From Phycisphaerae bacterium (GTDB lineage: Bacteria; Planctomycetota; Phycisphaerae; Sedimentisphaerales; Anaerobacaceae), in the NCBI GenBank assembly GCA_030609625.1, contig JAUWBX010000125.1:1-6458 (forward strand): a stretch of DNA of 6,458 nucleotides. The letters run 5' to 3'. The notes below the pieces were generated by a model. It saw nothing but the letters and a program-made list of their open reading frames with translations. It did no database searches and was not told where the DNA came from. The stretch's first letter is position 1, and each line of letters begins with the position of its first letter. The position numbers and the translations under genes were made by a program. Shown piece after piece: positions 4,388 through 6,458 of the stretch.

Positions 4388-6458
4388 ATGAAAAAAATAT
4401 TTGCAATCTTGATTATGGGGCTAATCATTACAACAACATCTTTAAGTTGTAGTGAACTAAAAAGAAAAGAGGAACCTTTCTCATCAAAACTGCTTCTGAG
4501 GGAAGGATGGGCAATACAATCATCTGATAAGGTCAAAGAAAATGACAGCGTTGTATCTACCGGCAAATTTAAGCCGGACGGGTGGTATGCCTGTTCTGTA
4601 CCTTCGACAGTTTTAGCAGCTTTGTGCAAAAACGCTGTCTTTCCTGACCCGTATTTTGGTGAGAATTTACGAAAGATACCCGGATATCAGGACGGAATAT
4701 GGTTTTCTATGCCTGATGATAGTCCATTCAGGATTCCATACTGGTATCGTACTGAATTCAGTCTGCCGGAAAAATATAAAGGGAAAAAACTCTGGTTGCA
4801 TTTTGACGGCATCAATTATAAGGCGAACATCTGGTTAAATGGGAAAAGGATAGCTGACAGTAGTTCGGTTGTCGGAATGTTCAAGCGTTTTGCTTTTGAC
4901 GTTACTGATAAAATGACTGCCGGCAAAAACTATCTCGCTGTGCAGATAATCGCGCCGGCGCAATCTCACGGAAGAAACGATAAAGAAAAAGATATGCAAT
5001 GTACCAACTCTTGGGACGACCACTGTCCTTATCCTCCTGATGGTAACATGGGAATATGGCGGGATGTTTATATCAGCGCAACAGGCCCCGTAACAATAAA
5101 ACATCCTAACGTGGTTACTGATATGGATTTGCCATCTACCGATATAGCACATCTTAAAATATCCGCGGAAATAAATAATGCCGGTGATGAGCAGATTACA
5201 GGAACCTTACAGGCCATCATATCAGATATAGATAATATTGAACAAGGCGGAACTTCGAAAGGTCGTGGTGAAAGAGTAGCGGTTTATCAAACTGTAACTC
5301 TGAATCCAGGTAAAACAAAAGAGATTGAATTTTCACCCGACAAGTTCAGTAAGCTCAACATCAACAATGCTCGATTGTGGTGGCCGAATCCGTTAGGACC
5401 GCAGAGCCTCTACAATCTACGTCTGGAATTTGAAATAGATGGTGAAATTTCAGACAGTACAAGTATCAACTTTGGAGTTCACGAGATAACGACCCGCCTG
5501 GATGAAAGAGGATGGCGGGTTTTCCAGTGCAACGGAAAAAATATTCTTGGAAGAGGCGGGACATGGATGACAAGTGACCTTTTATTGCAGTTCTCCAGCA
5601 AACGGTACGAATCGATGATGCGCTATGCAAAAGAAATGAACTGGAACCTGATGCGAGTAGAGGGATATTCAATAAAAGAGCTCCCGGAATTTTATGATAT
5701 GTGCGACAAGTACGGAATTATCTTAGCACCGGAGATATTTGCCAGAAATAATCGAGACCCTGAACTCCAACTGGAATGTTTTAAGGAGCATCTGCTCGAA
5801 ATAAGGCATCACCCATCCGTTATTCATTTTATTGGGCACGACGAAACGGTCCCAACACCATATATCGATGCAGAGTATCGCAAACTGATTAAAAAGTATG
5901 CTCCATATATAACGTATCAATCAGGCTCCGGCGGAATTGCAGAGGAACGTTCAGGTATGGGCGGCTCACGAACCGGCGGGCCGTGGAATTTCTCACCGCC
6001 GTCCTACTATTACGGGCGGGATTCAAATACGGAATGGACTCGGCAACTAAGGGTTTACGCATCCGGTGCCACCTATTCGGGCGGTATCGGCGGAGAGGTT
6101 GCCCTTGTTGAGAGTTTTTACAAGTTTCTGCCTGAAAATGACCGGTGGCCAACGGATAAAACCGCATGGCATTTCCATACTATCTGCACCGACACCTGGC
6201 TCGATGGGACAGAAGAAGGCAGAGTTGTACCTTCGTTTACAAAGCTGCTGAATCGCCGCTATGGAGAAGCGAACAGTATTGAGGAATTCTCTTATAAAGG
6301 GCAGATAATGACGATGGAGACTATGCGTGCCCTCCATGAGGTTGTTGGAAGAAACAAGTATGATTGTACTTTTCTCCTTACGTGGAAATTTAATTCACCG
6401 TGGCCAACAACACTGTCGTGGAATGTCGTTGACTGGTACCTGGCTCCGACCGGCGCAT
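4388..6458 (+). CDS. Exported GH2 glycoside hydrolase, exo-beta-D-glucosaminidase-like, 3' end outside window
   Basis: The frame is open from ATG 4388 to the right edge (690 codons, no stop). The N-terminus MKKIFAILIMG...SLSC looks like a lipoprotein signal with Cys21 as lipid site; Ser at -3 is not the usual Leu/Val, so lipidation is likely, not sure. The order is that of GH2: sugar-binding beta domain to about residue 235 (YWYRTEFSLP, GINYKANIWLNGKRI, NMGIWRDVYIS), Ig-like domain about 240-370 (LWWPNPLG), then a TIM barrel from about 372 (FQCNGKNILGRGGTW, MNWNLMRVEGYS, ELPEFYDMCDKYGI). RVEG replaces the RVWGG of beta-mannosidases. HPSVIHFIGHDE holds the expected acid/base (Asp485 or Glu486), and IGGEVALVES the expected nucleophile, Glu570. 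SGM...GGPWNFSPPSYYYG and FNSPWPTTLSWNVVDWY match the layout I recall for CsxA-type exo-beta-D-glucosaminidases, which release GlcN from chitosan ends. Another beta-glycosidase of the same GH2 branch is possible. Family certain, substrate moderate. Confidence 0.9.
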   Translation, partial: MKKIFAILIMGLIITTTSLSCSELKRKEEPFSSKLLLREGWAIQSSDKVKENDSVVSTGKFKPDGWYACSVPSTVLAALCKNAVFPDPYFGENLRKIPGYQDGIWFSMPDDSPFRIPYWYRTEFSLPEKYKGKKLWLHFDGINYKANIWLNGKRIADSSSVVGMFKRFAFDVTDKMTAGKNYLAVQIIAPAQSHGRNDKEKDMQCTNSWDDHCPYPPDGNMGIWRDVYISATGPVTIKHPNVVTDMDLPSTDIAHLKISAEINNAGDEQITGTLQAIISDIDNIEQGGTSKGRGERVAVYQTVTLNPGKTKEIEFSPDKFSKLNINNARLWWPNPLGPQSLYNLRLEFEIDGEISDSTSINFGVHEITTRLDERGWRVFQCNGKNILGRGGTWMTSDLLLQFSSKRYESMMRYAKEMNWNLMRVEGYSIKELPEFYDMCDKYGIILAPEIFARNNRDPELQLECFKEHLLEIRHHPSVIHFIGHDETVPTPYIDAEYRKLIKKYAPYITYQSGSGGIAEERSGMGGSRTGGPWNFSPPSYYYGRDSNTEWTRQLRVYASGATYSGGIGGEVALVESFYKFLPENDRWPTDKTAWHFHTICTDTWLDGTEEGRVVPSFTKLLNRRYGEANSIEEFSYKGQIMTMETMRALHEVVGRNKYDCTFLLTWKFNSPWPTTLSWNVVDWYLAPTGA

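Noticed and set aside
4348..6337. Minus-strand and other-frame open stretches within the GH2 gene (for example 4348-4629, 4835-5152, 5889-6167, 6047-6337)
   Set aside because: All are shadows of the continuous GH2 frame; none has a ribosome site or recognisable motif.

Overview
The window looks like a piece of a planctomycete chromosome, probably from the Phycisphaerae/Sedimentisphaerales side. This is inferred from the style of the left-hand gene, not from a marker gene. A large secreted protein built from a LamG jelly roll, FN3-like 'YYWR-DE...WSFTT' modules, a PA14 domain and a 'DDFE-Y-D' jelly-roll tail is typical of that group. No rRNA, tRNA, mobile element, integrase, CRISPR array or phage gene is visible.

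Layout. (1) Positions 1-2480, minus strand: one uninterrupted reading frame of at least 826 codons that runs off the left edge. It encodes a secreted multidomain surface or carbohydrate-binding protein. (2) Positions 2481-3094: a 614-bp divergent control region. On the minus strand it holds a near-consensus promoter and a leader of about 230 nt. The leader contains a 21-codon ORF with its own strong ribosome binding site, and a nested stem-loop ending two bases before the Shine-Dalgarno site of the big gene. On the plus strand it holds an extended -10 promoter about 50 bp before the next gene. It also carries two inverted repeats that could be operators. (3) Positions 3095-4351, plus: a complete DegT/DnrJ/EryC1/StrS-family PLP aminotransferase. 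(4) Positions 4388-6458, plus: a glycoside hydrolase family 2 enzyme that runs off the right edge. Its motifs resemble exo-beta-D-glucosaminidase (CsxA-type) more than classical beta-galactosidase or beta-mannosidase.

How it may fit together (inference). The plus-strand genes are 36 nt apart with no terminator between them, so they are probably one transcript. They pair an exported enzyme expected to release an (amino)sugar from a polymer with a cytoplasmic aminotransferase of the amino-sugar/aminocyclitol type. The divergent gene encodes a large extracellular protein with several likely carbohydrate-binding folds. The window therefore reads as part of a polysaccharide-handling locus. The most unusual parts are the long structured leader with its mini-ORF, the aminotransferase-glucosaminidase pairing, the G-H-D-E catalytic motif of the GH2 enzyme, and an unnamed C-terminal module in the LamG/PA14 protein.
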